The notes: generated by a model not told the origin, from the letters alone. A stretch of 64,000 nucleotides of DNA from Microbacteriaceae bacterium (GCA_025465095.1 JAODME010000013.1:62001-126000), one strand, 5' to 3'. Counted from the stretch's first letter, positions 1 to 8,547 are shown. Numbers and translations are program-made.

Positions 1-795
1 TGGTCGTGGTTGATCGGGCAGCTGCGCACCGCGCGCAAGGCGGCGTCGATCCTCGGCGACGTGATCGCTGTAGCTCTGTTCGTCGAGCTCGTGATTATCA
101 CCGGCGCCTCAGCGATCGGCACGACAAGCCACTACAACCTCACGAGCCCGCTGAGCGCGACCCTCTGGACGGTCATGGCGTTCTCGATCGTGGTGTTGTG
201 GATGGCAACGTTCGTGGTGAGCATCGTCCTGTTCCGCAACCGGCTCGGTGATCGGGCGCGCACTCTCGCGATCCGGCTCGGAGCCCTCATCGCCGTCCTC
301 GGGCTCGGGCTCGGCTTCCTCATGACGAGCCCGACCGCGCAGCAACTCGACGACTTTCGAGGCGTCGCCGGCGCGCACACGGTGGGCATCGCCGATGGCG
401 GGCCCGGCCTGCCGATCCTCGGCTGGAGCACGGTAGCCGGCGACCTGCGCATCCCGCACTTCGTCGGCATGCACGCGCTGCAGGTGATTCCGATCGCGCT
501 AATCCTGATCGAGATCGCGGCGCGGCGCGTCGCCGTGCTGCGCGATGTAGGGGTCAGGAGCAGGCTCGTCGGCATCCTCTCCGGCGGCTACCTCGGCGCC
601 CTTGCGCTCGTCACCTGGCAGTCGCTACGAGGGCAGTCGATCGTGCAGCCGGATGCCCTAACTCTCATCGCGGGAGCCGCAGTGCTGGCCGCGGTGCTCG
701 GCGCTGTCGGGATCGTGCTCGGCCGGGCCACGCTGACAGCGCGGCCCATCGCGAAATCGAGGAGAGCCCGGCTTGAGGATTCGGTCCTGGGCTAG
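1..795 (+). CDS. Multispanning membrane protein of unknown function, 5' end outside window
   Basis: The reading frame is open from the first base, so the N-terminus lies outside the window; the TTG at 10 need not be the start. About 264 residues remain, with six hydrophobic segments (roughly residues 15-40, 55-75, 85-110, 155-175, 190-210, 222-245) and an Arg-rich cytoplasmic tail. A loop before the fourth helix reads HFVGMHALQ, a pattern I associate with an uncharacterised family of bacterial integral membrane proteins; the two His residues could bind a metal or haem, but that is inference. It converges on the MBL-fold gene with only 9 bp between stop codons. No function is assigned. Confidence 0.75.
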   Translation, partial: WSWLIGQLRTARKAASILGDVIAVALFVELVIITGASAIGTTSHYNLTSPLSATLWTVMAFSIVVLWMATFVVSIVLFRNRLGDRARTLAIRLGALIAVLGLGLGFLMTSPTAQQLDDFRGVAGAHTVGIADGGPGLPILGWSTVAGDLRIPHFVGMHALQVIPIALILIEIAARRVAVLRDVGVRSRLVGILSGGYLGALALVTWQSLRGQSIVQPDALTLIAGAAVLAAVLGAVGIVLGRATLTARPIAKSRRARLEDSVLG

Positions 796-804
796 GTCGG
801 CACC

Positions 805-1443
805 CTACAGGTCGATCGACTCGCCCGGCTCGAGGGCGAAGAACTGACCGCCGTGCTTGGTCGTCTCCGCCTCGATTCGACCGTTTGACATGCCCTTGCC
901 CGCGACCGACAGCACCATCTCGTGCACCGGGAAACTTCTCTTCGGCTTCACGGCGCTGACATAGTCGATCACCTCGCCGATCTTCAGCCAAGGGGCGCCT
1001 GCGGGAACCGCAAGGGTGCCCACTTCCACACCATCGGGAATGGAGTAGGAGTCACCCGCGTAATACAGCTCCTCGTTGACGAGCACGCCCACGTTGTCGA
1101 TGATCGGGATGGAGCGGTGGATCTCGGCATGCTTTCCGCCGAAGAACCGCAGCGCGAAATTGCCGACCTCAAGCGCGTCGCCGGCGGCGACCACCCTCAC
1201 GTCGAACTCCGTCGCCGCAGCGGCGACGCCCGCGGGGCCCAAGATGCGCGCGTCGGGATTGACGTCGAGGATGCGGCGAAGATGCTCCGGAGTCCAGTGG
1301 TCGGGATGCTCGTGAGTGATCACGATGGCGACGACACCACGCGCGTCCTCAAGCGGCAGGGTGAACGAGCCCGGGTCGATGATGAGGGTGTCGCCGGACA
1401 TTTCGAGAAGCAGGCAGGAGTGCTCGCGTTTGGTCAGCTTCAT
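805..1443 (-). CDS. MBL-fold metallo-hydrolase
   Basis: This 212-residue protein belongs to the metallo-beta-lactamase fold superfamily. The metal-binding signature THEHPDH is complete at residues 43-49 (H44, H46, D48, H49), and later His residues (FFGGKHAEIH, FPVHEM) can complete a two-metal site. It is short and lacks extra domains, resembling the UlaG/YtnP-like single-domain hydrolases; the substrate is not predictable. The start is the ATG at 1443: a TAGGAT hexamer ends 7 nt upstream, which suggests a leaderless transcript. A much longer frame continues upstream without a start signal and crosses the tRNA gene, so I reject it. Cytoplasmic, with no signal peptide. Confidence 0.88.
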   Translation of the reverse strand: MKLTKREHSCLLLEMSGDTLIIDPGSFTLPLEDARGVVAIVITHEHPDHWTPEHLRRILDVNPDARILGPAGVAAAATEFDVRVVAAGDALEVGNFALRFFGGKHAEIHRSIPIIDNVGVLVNEELYYAGDSYSIPDGVEVGTLAVPAGAPWLKIGEVIDYVSAVKPKRSFPVHEMVLSVAGKGMSNGRIEAETTKHGGQFFALEPGESIDL

Positions 1444-1450
1444 GGAGGCG

Positions 1451-1456
1451 ATCCTA
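1451..1456 (-). promoter_or_regulatory. -10 hexamer of the MBL-fold gene
   Basis: TAGGAT on the minus strand lies 7 nt before the ATG. It implies transcription starting at or next to the start codon. There is no convincing -35 element. Confidence 0.45.
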
Positions 1457-1596
1457 GCCCTGGTGCACGGCCGGGAACTGTGACGACGACGAGAATTCAG
1501 GCGGCCGGTGCCGTCGCGGACGGCGGCGCTCTCCAATCGCAGTCGCCATCCGATCCGGATCCGCAGCGGCCGCGGCGTGCGCAGCCCGGGGCTGGT

Positions 1597-1626
1597 TTGG
1601 CGCGTTCCCGCAGCGTGTGGCATACT
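1597..1626 (+). promoter_or_regulatory. Promoter of tRNA-Glu
   Basis: TTGGCG (1597-1602) and CATACT (1621-1626) are separated by 18 bp and lie in front of the tRNA. The predicted start is near 1633, leaving about 12 nt of 5' leader for RNase P. Confidence 0.5.
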
Positions 1627-1644
1627 CGATGAGTTGTGCACTGC

Positions 1645-1717
1645 GGCCCCATCGTATAGCGGCCTAGTACGCTGCCCTCTCACGGCGGTAACACGGGTTC
1701 GAATCCCGTTGGGGTCA
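1645..1717 (+). tRNA. tRNA-Glu (anticodon CTC)
   Basis: A complete 73-nt cloverleaf. The acceptor stem pairs GGCCCCA (1645-1651) with TGGGGTC (1710-1716), with discriminator A at 1717. The D arm contains AGCGGCCTAG, the T arm has GGTTCGAATCC, and the anticodon loop CTCTCAC (1677-1683) puts CTC at 1679-1681. The layout matches bacterial tRNA-Glu (E. coli reads TTC at this place). CCA is not encoded. A hairpin terminator follows directly, so the gene is transcribed alone. Confidence 0.96.
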
Positions 1718-1721
1718 CAAC

Positions 1722-1760
1722 AGCCCGGCTCCCAGTTCCTTCTGGGTGCCGGGCTTTTTT
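1722..1760 (+). terminator. Rho-independent terminator of tRNA-Glu
   Basis: The stem AGCCCGGC (1722-1729) pairs with GCCGGGCT (1748-1755), with an inner CCCAG/CTGGG pairing, and is followed by a run of six T. This is the clearest intrinsic terminator in the window. Confidence 0.85.
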
Positions 1761-1843
1761 CTTTCCATAGCGCCATCCATTCGCTAGTGGCACGATGAAG
1801 AACGGGCTCGCTGAACCGAGCCGACGCGAAGGGGAGAGTGATC

Positions 1844-2020
1844 ATGACCGACAGCAAGGGCACCGAGAAGAAGAACGGCCTGGGGGAAGAGGGCACCATT
1901 CCTCCCGCGGAAGACGGCGTGGCGGCCGGCGTGGGAGATGGCGAGACCCAGTTCGAGCCGGAGGAAGACCCGGAAGGGGCGGCCGCCGACGACCAGGACC
2001 CGTTGACAGCGACCGAATAG
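1844..2020 (+). CDS. Small acidic protein of unknown function
   Basis: 58 residues, very rich in Glu, Asp, Gly and Ala and without hydrophobic stretches, so probably soluble and disordered. The ATG at 1844 is chosen over the GTG at 1838 because GGGGAG (1831-1836) sits 7 nt before it and overlaps nothing. It stands alone between the tRNA terminator and a convergent membrane-protein gene. Small acidic proteins of this sort are common in Microbacteriaceae annotations; I do not recognise a named family. Codon usage and the ribosome binding site support its being real. Confidence 0.6.
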   Translation: MTDSKGTEKKNGLGEEGTIPPAEDGVAAGVGDGETQFEPEEDPEGAAADDQDPLTATE

Positions 2021-2074
2021 CGGGCTCCCGAGAGCGAAGAATCGCCAGCGGAGCTACCAGGAGTTCTTGCCCGG

Positions 2075-2833
2075 CTACCGGGATTCCAGCTCCCGCACGA
2101 GCTCGTCATGGCGGGCGGCGAGGGCCTCGTACTCGGCGCGCAACCGTTCGTCGCTCGGCCGCGAGCGGGCGTCGCCGGCGCCGAGCGCGCCGTGCTCAGG
2201 AAGACTCGGTCCAACCGCCTTCGGTGCCGCGAGATCAGACGGCGAGGAGTGTGCGCCGCCCGAGATCTTGTCTATCCAGGCCAGGGCGATCGCGGAGAGG
2301 ATGAACACCACGTGGATCATCACCTGCCAGAACACGCCGTCAGCGGTGTAGGTCTCGCCCGTGACGCTCTCCGTCTCCCTGCCGAGATCGCCTACCTCGA
2401 TGAAGGTCTTGAGCAGGTGGATTGACGAGATGCCGATGATCGCCATCGCAAGCTTGACCTTGAGCACGTTGGCGTTGACGTGCGACAACCATTCGGGCTG
2501 GTCCGGGTGCCCGTCGAGCTTTATCCGCGACACGAACGTCTCGTAGCCGCCGATGATGACCATGATGAGCAGGTTCGCGATCATTACGACATCGATGAGA
2601 CCAAGGACGCCGAGCATTATCGCTGCCTCCTCGATGTGCAGGGGGTCGGCGAGCACCTCGGCGCCCAGGTGGAACAGCTCGACCATGAAGACGACGACGT
2701 AGATCACCTGGGCGAGGATGAGTCCGAGGTAGAGCGGCGCCTGCAACCAGCGGCTGAAGAAGATGAGGTAGCCGACGGCGGCAACCCAGGCGGACTGCGG
2801 ACGGAACTGGCGGGACTGGGTGGGCGACGTCAT
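2075..2833 (-). CDS. UPF0114 (YqhA) family membrane protein
   Basis: 252 residues with four transmembrane segments (about 20-45, 65-92, 115-140 and 163-185), matching the length and helix spacing of the UPF0114/YqhA family, whose function is unknown. The loop sequence FSRWLQAPLYLGL near the N-terminus is typical of the family. A hydrophilic C-terminal tail of about 65 residues, ending in a short Glu/Arg-rich amphipathic helix, exceeds the E. coli homologue. The ATG at 2833 is preceded by TAGGCT 7 nt upstream, so the message is probably leaderless. It is divergent from terC across a 242-bp regulatory region. Confidence 0.85.
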   Translation of the reverse strand: MTSPTQSRQFRPQSAWVAAVGYLIFFSRWLQAPLYLGLILAQVIYVVVFMVELFHLGAEVLADPLHIEEAAIMLGVLGLIDVVMIANLLIMVIIGGYETFVSRIKLDGHPDQPEWLSHVNANVLKVKLAMAIIGISSIHLLKTFIEVGDLGRETESVTGETYTADGVFWQVMIHVVFILSAIALAWIDKISGGAHSSPSDLAAPKAVGPSLPEHGALGAGDARSRPSDERLRAEYEALAARHDELVRELESR

Positions 2834-2840
2834 TTGACCG

Positions 2841-2846
2841 AGCCTA
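2841..2846 (-). promoter_or_regulatory. -10 hexamer of the UPF0114 gene
   Basis: TAGGCT on the minus strand lies 7 nt before the ATG at 2833, consistent with a leaderless message. Confidence 0.45.
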
Positions 2847-2902
2847 TCCGTGCCGCTACCCGCCAAATCCTGTGAGTGCAAGCGGCATCGACCGGTAGCG
2901 GG

Positions 2903-2926
2903 CCCGAGCGGATGCTCGGGTACGCT
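2903..2926 (+). promoter_or_regulatory. terC promoter with a palindromic operator candidate
   Basis: TACGCT (2921-2926) fits a -10 box placing the RNA start at about 2933, exactly where the riboswitch begins. The perfect inverted repeat CCCGAGC-GGAT-GCTCGGG (2903-2920) fills the spacer up to the -10 box, the position expected for a repressor site. An outer repeat, CCGCTACC (2853-2860) with GGTAGCGG (2894-2901), lies upstream. Confidence 0.45.
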
Positions 2927-2933
2927 TGTAGCT

Positions 2934-3034
2934 GCGAAGGGGAGTATCCCAGCTCGCCGCAGTCGTCAGTACGAGCAGCAGCGTTGGTGCTCCGGTTGCG
3001 GTGGTGCCGACTCGGCACGGGAGAGACTTTCGGA
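2934..3034 (+). promoter_or_regulatory. yybP-ykoY (Mn2+) riboswitch upstream of terC
   Basis: Hallmarks of the yybP-ykoY class are present in order. Helix P1 pairs CGAAGG (2935-2940) with CTTTCG (3027-3032). The conserved GGGGAGTA occupies 2939-2946. A hairpin pairs GCTCG (2952-2956) with CGAGC (2972-2976) around CGTCA (2964-2968), and a second hairpin pairs GTGCCG with CGGCAC (3004-3018). The GAGAGAC element (3021-3027) closes P1. This class senses Mn2+ and often precedes terC-type genes. A pyrimidine tract, CCTCCTCCC (3052-3060), could pair with the GGGAG part of the core and act as the switching strand. Confidence 0.8.
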
Positions 3035-3075
3035 CAATCGGCGTACGCACACCTCCTCCCATCGAAAGGTTCCCT

Positions 3076-4125
3076 GTGGAACTCAGCCCTCTTCCAGTCG
3101 CTTTCGAGATTGCGTCGATCGCGATTCTGCTCGTCATCCTCACGGTCGACCTGCTGCTCGTGCTTCGGCGCCCGCATGTCCCCTCGCTCCGCGAGTCGAG
3201 CCTCTGGGTTGGCTTCTACGTTTCTCTCGCGCTGATCTTCGCCCTCATCATGCTCTTTGTCGGCGGCGGCGAACACGCCGGGCAGTTCGTCGCCGGGTGG
3301 CTCACCGAGTACTCGCTGAGCATCGACAATCTCTTCGTCTTCGTGATCATCATGGCGAGATTCGCCGTGCCGGCGAAGCTGCAGCAGGAGGTGCTGATGA
3401 TCGGGATCATCATCGCCCTCGTTCTGCGCGGAATCTTCATCCTCCTCGGGGCTCAGCTCATCGAGAACTTCAGCTGGATCTTCTACATCTTCGGCGCATT
3501 CCTGCTCTACACGGCCTATCGGCAGGCCTTCCACACGGAGGCGGAAGAAGAGGAGGCTCGGGACAGCGCGCTGATCCGGCTCGTCAAGAAGCGCGTGGCA
3601 ACCACCGACCAGTACCACGGCGCCAAGGTCAGGGTGACAATCGATGGGCGCAAGGTCTTCACGCCGATGCTCATCGTGTTCTTGGCGATCGGTTCGACCG
3701 ACCTGCTCTTCGCGCTCGATTCGATTCCCGCGATCTTCGGTATCACCGAGAGCCCGTTCATCGTCTTCACCGCCAACATCTTCGCCCTCATGGGACTGCG
3801 CCAGTTGTACTTCATGCTCGGCGGCCTGCTCGAGCGGCTCGTCTACCTGCACTACGGAATCGCCTTCATCCTCGCCTTCATCGGCGTGAAGCTCGTGCTG
3901 CACGCTATGCACGAGAACGAGCTGCCGTTCATCAACGGCGGGCAGGGCATCGCCTGGGCGCCGGAGATCGGCACCTTCGTCTCGCTCGGCGTGATCGTCG
4001 GTGCGATGGTCATCGCGACCGTGGCGAGTCTCATCAAGTCGCGTGGGGACGCCAACAAGCTGAAAACCGAGCAGGGCGGCGCGAGCTCCCAGTTGAACAG
4101 GACGAAGACGGACCAGACGGACTGA
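3076..4125 (+). CDS. TerC family integral membrane protein (probable Mn2+ exporter)
   Basis: 349 residues with about nine hydrophobic helices. The two TerC signatures are visible: LSIDNLFVF (D84, N85) and a second acidic helix, STDLLFALDSIPA (about residues 205-220). These acidic residues within the membrane are thought to bind metal. TerC/Alx proteins export Mn2+, in some bacteria to metallate secreted proteins. The GTG at 3076 is preferred over the in-frame GTG at 3001 because GAAAGG lies 6 nt upstream and the earlier start falls inside the riboswitch. The Mn2+ riboswitch supports a manganese rather than a tellurite role. The C-terminal tail is hydrophilic. Confidence 0.93.
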   Translation: MELSPLPVAFEIASIAILLVILTVDLLLVLRRPHVPSLRESSLWVGFYVSLALIFALIMLFVGGGEHAGQFVAGWLTEYSLSIDNLFVFVIIMARFAVPAKLQQEVLMIGIIIALVLRGIFILLGAQLIENFSWIFYIFGAFLLYTAYRQAFHTEAEEEEARDSALIRLVKKRVATTDQYHGAKVRVTIDGRKVFTPMLIVFLAIGSTDLLFALDSIPAIFGITESPFIVFTANIFALMGLRQLYFMLGGLLERLVYLHYGIAFILAFIGVKLVLHAMHENELPFINGGQGIAWAPEIGTFVSLGVIVGAMVIATVASLIKSRGDANKLKTEQGGASSQLNRTKTDQTD

Positions 4126-4135
4126 GCGGCCGCAG

Positions 4136-4153
4136 CCCCGAGGTGCCTCGGGG
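4136..4153 (+). terminator. Hairpin after terC
   Basis: CCCCGAGG (4136-4143) and CCTCGGGG (4146-4153) form a strong hairpin 10 bp after the terC stop. There is no T tract, so termination is inferred from position and stability only. Confidence 0.45.
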
Positions 4154-4312
4154 GTGACGACGAAGTCCTGAGCGCACCGGATACCGCGGCAGTCCCCGTT
4201 CCCGATGGATCCACCGGGGCTGACGCGAGAGCCGGCGTCCCTTCTCTCAGGGGTGGGCAAGTAGACTGTCGAGACTATTCGAGCGCGAGGGCGCATCCAG
4301 GAAGGCATTGTT

Positions 4313-5758
4313 GTGGGCAGGACGCTGGCTGAAAAGGTGTGGGACGACCATCTCGTCACCAAGGGAACAGACGGCACTCCCGACCTTCTCTACATCGACC
4401 TCCATCTCGTGCACGAGGTGACCAGCCCTCAGGCCTTCGATGGTCTCCGTCTCGCCGGCCGCCCCGTGCGCAGACCCGACCTCACGATCGCCACCGAAGA
4501 CCACAACACGCCGACACTCGCCATCGACAAGCCGATCGCCGATCTCACGAGCCGAACCCAGATCGAGACGCTCCGCCGCAACGCGGTCGACTTCGGGATT
4601 CGCCTGCACTCGCTCGGAGACATCGAGCAGGGCATCGTGCACGTCGTCGGTCCCCAGCTGGGACTCACCGTTCCCGGCAGCACCGTCGTCTGCGGCGACT
4701 CGCACACCTCCACGCACGGCGCGTTCGGTGCCATGGCATTCGGAATCGGCACAAGCGAGGTCGAGCACGTGCTCGCGACCCAGACGCTGCCGCTCATGCC
4801 GTTCAAGACCATGGCAATCACCGTCGATGGTGATCTCCGTCCCGGCGTCACCGCGAAGGACATCATCCTCGCCGTCATCGCGAAGATCGGCACAGGCGGC
4901 GGGCAGGGCTACGTCCTCGAGTTCCGCGGCAGCGCCATCCGGTCCCTGACAATGGACGGCCGGATGACGATCTGCAACATGTCGATCGAGGCGGGAGCCC
5001 GTGCCGGCATGATCGCCCCCGACCAGATCACCTACGACTACCTCGAGGGTCGTCCGCACGCGCCGCAGGGTGCCGAGTGGGAAGCCGCCCTCGAATACTG
5101 GAACACTCTCGTCACCGACGACGACGCGGTGTTCGACGCTGAGGTGCACCTCGACGCCGACGAGCTCGAGCCCTTCGTGACGTGGGGCACCAACCCCGGC
5201 CAGGGAGTCTCGCTGAGCGAAGCGGTGCCCGACCCGGCGAGCTACCCTGACCAGAACGACAGGGCGGCCGCCGAGCGCGCGCTCGAGTACATGGCCCTCG
5301 CCGCGGGCACGCCGATGAAGGACATCCCTGTCGACGCCGTGTTCATGGGCTCGTGCACGAACAGTCGGATCGAGGACCTCAGGGCCTTCGCGTCGATCAT
5401 CAAGGGGCAGAAGAAGGCCGAAGGCGTGCGTGTCATGGTGGTGCCCGGATCCGCGCGTGTGCGGATCGAGGCCGAGGCGGAAGGTATCGACCAGATCGTC
5501 AAGGACTTCGGAGCCGAATGGCGCTTCGCCGGGTGCTCGATGTGCCTCGGCATGAACCCCGATCAGCTCGCGCCTGGCGAACGGTGCGCGTCCACCTCCA
5601 ACCGCAACTTCGAGGGACGCCAGGGCAAGGGCGGCCGCACGCACCTCGTCTCGCCTCTCGTCGCGGCGGCGACCGCGATCCGCGGCACGCTGAGCAGCCC
5701 GTGGGATCTGCGGACGGAAACGGTCGGCGGGGTAGCGGAATCGGGGAGGAAGGCCTGA
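4313..5758 (+). CDS. leuC: 3-isopropylmalate dehydratase large subunit
   Basis: LeuC is the [4Fe-4S] large subunit of isopropylmalate isomerase, which converts 2- to 3-isopropylmalate in leucine biosynthesis. The 481-residue length is normal. Cluster ligands are C348 (GSCTNSR) and C408/C411 (CSMCLG), and the aconitase motif [13 protein letters not shown] is intact. It starts at GTG with AGGAAGG 7 nt upstream; a TAGACT box at 4262-4267 would give a leader of about 45 nt. I saw no Leu-rich leader peptide or T-box in the 187-bp gap. It overlaps leuD by one base (TGATG), indicating translational coupling. Confidence 0.97.
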   Translation: MGRTLAEKVWDDHLVTKGTDGTPDLLYIDLHLVHEVTSPQAFDGLRLAGRPVRRPDLTIATEDHNTPTLAIDKPIADLTSRTQIETLRRNAVDFGIRLHSLGDIEQGIVHVVGPQLGLTVPGSTVVCGDSHTSTHGAFGAMAFGIGTSEVEHVLATQTLPLMPFKTMAITVDGDLRPGVTAKDIILAVIAKIGTGGGQGYVLEFRGSAIRSLTMDGRMTICNMSIEAGARAGMIAPDQITYDYLEGRPHAPQGAEWEAALEYWNTLVTDDDAVFDAEVHLDADELEPFVTWGTNPGQGVSLSEAVPDPASYPDQNDRAAAERALEYMALAAGTPMKDIPVDAVFMGSCTNSRIEDLRAFASIIKGQKKAEGVRVMVVPGSARVRIEAEAEGIDQIVKDFGAEWRFAGCSMCLGMNPDQLAPGERCASTSNRNFEGRQGKGGRTHLVSPLVAAATAIRGTLSSPWDLRTETVGGVAESGRKA

Positions 5759-6354
5759 TGAACAAGGTTTCAGTCATCAGGGGCGTCGCGGCGCCCCTCG
5801 AGCGCTCCAATGTCGACACCGACCAGATCATCCCCGCCGTGTTCCTCAAGCGAGTGACTAAAACGGGGTTTGAAGACGCACTGTTCTACGCGTGGAGGCA
5901 GGACCCCGAATTCGTGCTCAATCGCGCGGAGTTCCAGAACGCGCGGGTCCTCATAGCCGGACCGGACTTCGGTACGGGGTCTAGCCGCGAGCACGCAGTC
6001 TGGGCGTTGCGCGACTACGGATTCGACGCCGTGCTGAGCCCGCGTTTCGGCGACATCTTCCGCGGCAACTCGGGAAAACAAGGCCTCCTGAGCGGTGAGA
6101 TCAGCGAACCGGACGCGGCGAAGCTCTGGGCGATCATCGCTGATCGGCCGGGCATCGAGGCGACGGTCGACCTTGTCGAGCGCACCGTGAGCGTCGGGGA
6201 CTATTCGACGACGTTCAAGATTGACGACTACACTCGCTGGCGGCTCCTCGAAGGCCTCGACGACATAAGTCTGACCCTGCGCGACGAGGAGCGGATCACA
6301 GAATTCGAGAGTCACCGCGCGTCGTGGCGGCCTCGCACACTACCCGTAAGATGA
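5758..6354 (+). CDS. leuD: 3-isopropylmalate dehydratase small subunit
   Basis: 198 residues. This subunit supplies the swivelling domain that completes the active site with LeuC. The [10 protein letters not shown] segment near residue 20 and the GTGSSREHA loop near residue 75 are the characteristic substrate-binding motifs. The ATG overlaps the leuC stop, and GGGGAGGAAGG just upstream serves as ribosome binding site inside leuC. The heterodimer is cytoplasmic. The next gene, murA, starts about 50 bp downstream of the leuD stop. Confidence 0.97.
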   Translation: MNKVSVIRGVAAPLERSNVDTDQIIPAVFLKRVTKTGFEDALFYAWRQDPEFVLNRAEFQNARVLIAGPDFGTGSSREHAVWALRDYGFDAVLSPRFGDIFRGNSGKQGLLSGEISEPDAAKLWAIIADRPGIEATVDLVERTVSVGDYSTTFKIDDYTRWRLLEGLDDISLTLRDEERITEFESHRASWRPRTLPVR

Positions 6355-6404
6355 CGCTCCCTCACATCCTTCCTCCGGAACAGACAGTCAGCGCAGGTGA
6401 ACCG

Positions 6405-7772
6405 ATGAACCCTCTCCTCACGGATGCCCAAAAGTCGGGTGAACGCGTCGGACTCAAATCCGACTCGATCATCATCAACGGCGGCAAACCGCTCAACGGA
6501 AGCATCGAAGTGAGAGGGGCGAAGAACCTAGCGACGAAGGCGATGGTCGCGGTGCTGCTCGGTGAGACGCCGAGCCTGCTGAAGGATGTGCCGGACATCA
6601 GCGACGTGCAGGTCGTCAGGGGGCTGCTCGAGGTTTACGGCGTCAAGGTCTCCAACCCGGCGCACGGTCAATTGAGCTTCGACACGAGCAACGTCGAGAG
6701 TGCGCACTTCGCTGAAATCGACGCTCATGCCGGCGCAAGCCGCATCCCGATCCTGTTCTGCGGACCGTTGCTTCACCGGCTGGGCGAAGCGCGCATTCCC
6801 GACCTGGGCGGGTGCCGGATCGGCGACCGCCCGATCGACTTCCACCTCGACGCCCTCCGAGCCTTCGGTGCCGTGGTCGAGAAGAAGTTCGAAGGAATCT
6901 TCCTCACCGCGCCGAACGGGCTGACTGGAGCCAACATCGAGCTTCCGTATCCGAGCGTGGGAGCGACCGAGCAGGTTCTGCTCACCGCCGTGCGTGCGAG
7001 CGGCGTCACCGAACTCAAGAACGCGGCGATCGAGCCGGAGATCATGGATCTCATCGCCATTCTGCAGAAAATGGGCGCGATCATCTCGGTCGAACCCAAC
7101 CGCGTGATCCTGATCGAGGGTGTCGATCGGCTCGAGGGCTACACGCACCGCGCGCTGTTCGACCGCAACGAGGTCGCGAGCTGGGCATCCGCCGCTCTCG
7201 TCACGAAGGGCGACATCTTCGTGCGCGGCGCTCGCCAGTCGGAGATGATGACGTTCCTCAACGTCTTCCGCAAGGTCGGCGGCGCTTTCGACGTGCAGGA
7301 GGACGGCATCCGTTTCTGGCATCCGGGCGGAGAGCTCAAGCCGGTGACAATCGAGACGGACGTTCACCCCGGTTTCATGACCGACTGGCAGCAGCCGCTC
7401 ATCGTCGCCCTCACCCAGGCGCACGGTGAATCGTTCGTGCACGAGACGGTGTACGAGAACCGGTTCGGCTTCGCCGACGCCCTCAACGAAATGGGTGCGA
7501 ACATCGTCGTCCACAAATCGGGGCTGCCGAATCACCCACGCCGGGTCGCCCGCCGCGACTTCGAGCAGGCCGCCGTGATCACCGGACCGACACCACTGCA
7601 CGGCGCGAACATCTACGTACCCGACCTGAGGGGCGGCTTCAGCCACCTGATCGCCGCGCTCAGCGCGGAGGGACAGTCTGTGATCAGCAACATGGGCATC
7701 ATCAGCCGCGGTTACGAGCACATCATCGACAAGCTCGAGGCTCTCGGCGCCGACTTCGTCTACGAAGGCTGA
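6405..7772 (+). CDS. murA: UDP-N-acetylglucosamine 1-carboxyvinyltransferase
   Basis: MurA transfers enolpyruvate from PEP to UDP-GlcNAc, the first committed step of peptidoglycan synthesis. The 455-residue protein has the two inside-out alpha/beta domains, the RGAKN segment (38-42) with the Lys/Asn pair that contacts substrate, and the flexible loop LGGCRIGDRP with catalytic C137. That Cys is the fosfomycin target; mycobacteria have Asp there, so this enzyme is predicted to be of the fosfomycin-sensitive type. The ATG at 6405 is preferred; the in-frame ATG at 6324 lies within leuD. It heads an envelope block with plsC, gpsA and ddl. Confidence 0.95.
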   Translation: MNPLLTDAQKSGERVGLKSDSIIINGGKPLNGSIEVRGAKNLATKAMVAVLLGETPSLLKDVPDISDVQVVRGLLEVYGVKVSNPAHGQLSFDTSNVESAHFAEIDAHAGASRIPILFCGPLLHRLGEARIPDLGGCRIGDRPIDFHLDALRAFGAVVEKKFEGIFLTAPNGLTGANIELPYPSVGATEQVLLTAVRASGVTELKNAAIEPEIMDLIAILQKMGAIISVEPNRVILIEGVDRLEGYTHRALFDRNEVASWASAALVTKGDIFVRGARQSEMMTFLNVFRKVGGAFDVQEDGIRFWHPGGELKPVTIETDVHPGFMTDWQQPLIVALTQAHGESFVHETVYENRFGFADALNEMGANIVVHKSGLPNHPRRVARRDFEQAAVITGPTPLHGANIYVPDLRGGFSHLIAALSAEGQSVISNMGIISRGYEHIIDKLEALGADFVYEG

Positions 7773-7777
7773 ACCGC

Positions 7778-8545
7778 ATGCCCGACGCCGAAGCGCATGC
7801 GGCGCCTGCTGGCGGCGCCGCCTCCGAGAAGACCCCGATCTTCCGCTTCCTCGCGTTCCTGCTGCTGCCGTTCATGTACGTCGTCGCCCGCTACCGCATC
7901 CATGACGGCGACAAGATCCCCGCGAGCGGCGCGTTCGTGCTCACCCCGAACCACTACAGCGAGATCGATCCGGCGGTAATCGGCGTCGTGATGTGGAAGC
8001 TCGGACGCATGCCGCGCTACCTCGCCAAGGCCGGCCTGTTCAAGTACCCGGTTCTCGGCTGGCTGCTTCGCGCCTCGGGGCAGGTGCCCGTGGAACGTGC
8101 GGGCACGGCGCGAGGCGCCGACCCGCTGGTCGCCGCGCGAAGAATCCTGGACGACGGGCTCGCCGTCGTCATCTACCCCGAGGGCTCCCTGACCAGGGAC
8201 CCCGACCTGTGGCCGATGCGCGGCAAGGCCGGAGCGGTGCGGATGGCGCTCGAGACCGGCATACCGCTCATCCCGGCCGCCCACTGGGGGACGCAGCTTG
8301 TGCTGCCGAGGTATGGCAAGAGAATCAGCCTCTTCCCGCGCAAGACAATCCACATCAAGATCGGTGACCCGGTCGACCTTTCATCCTTCCGGGGCAAACC
8401 GCTCGATGCCGCGACGACCACGGCGGCGACCGCGGCCGTGATGGACGCCATCACAAAACTCCTCGAAGACCTCCGCGGGGAGCAGGCTCCGGTCGAGCGC
8501 TGGAATCCCGGCAAGAACAACCAGAAAGAGACCGGGCGCTTTTGA
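7778..8545 (+). CDS. plsC: 1-acyl-sn-glycerol-3-phosphate acyltransferase (PlsC family)
   Basis: 255 residues with the acyltransferase motif NHYSEID (HX4D) in the first third, a downstream PEGSLTRD substrate-binding motif and an N-terminal hydrophobic segment (FLAFLLLPFMYVVA) that anchors it to the membrane. It should acylate lysophosphatidic acid to phosphatidic acid. It lies between murA (5 bp gap) and gpsA, which makes the glycerol-3-phosphate used in the same pathway, so the operon joins wall and membrane lipid synthesis. The exact acyl acceptor is inferred from family and context. Confidence 0.9.
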   Translation: MPDAEAHAAPAGGAASEKTPIFRFLAFLLLPFMYVVARYRIHDGDKIPASGAFVLTPNHYSEIDPAVIGVVMWKLGRMPRYLAKAGLFKYPVLGWLLRASGQVPVERAGTARGADPLVAARRILDDGLAVVIYPEGSLTRDPDLWPMRGKAGAVRMALETGIPLIPAAHWGTQLVLPRYGKRISLFPRKTIHIKIGDPVDLSSFRGKPLDAATTTAATAAVMDAITKLLEDLRGEQAPVERWNPGKNNQKETGRF

Positions 8546-8547
8546 GC

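Noticed and set aside
805-2214. Long version (469 codons) of the MBL-fold gene
   Set aside because: The upstream part crosses the tRNA-Glu gene and its terminator on the opposite strand; the 212-codon form has a proper start.
4126-4312. Leucine attenuator or T-box before leuC
   Set aside because: No Leu-rich leader peptide, no T-box sequence and no antiterminator/terminator pair; only a terC-side hairpin and a plain promoter.
2830-4377. 515-codon open frame opposite terC
   Set aside because: It is antisense to a clear membrane protein and is low-complexity Glu/Asp/Arg-rich sequence, as expected for the complement of GC-rich coding DNA.
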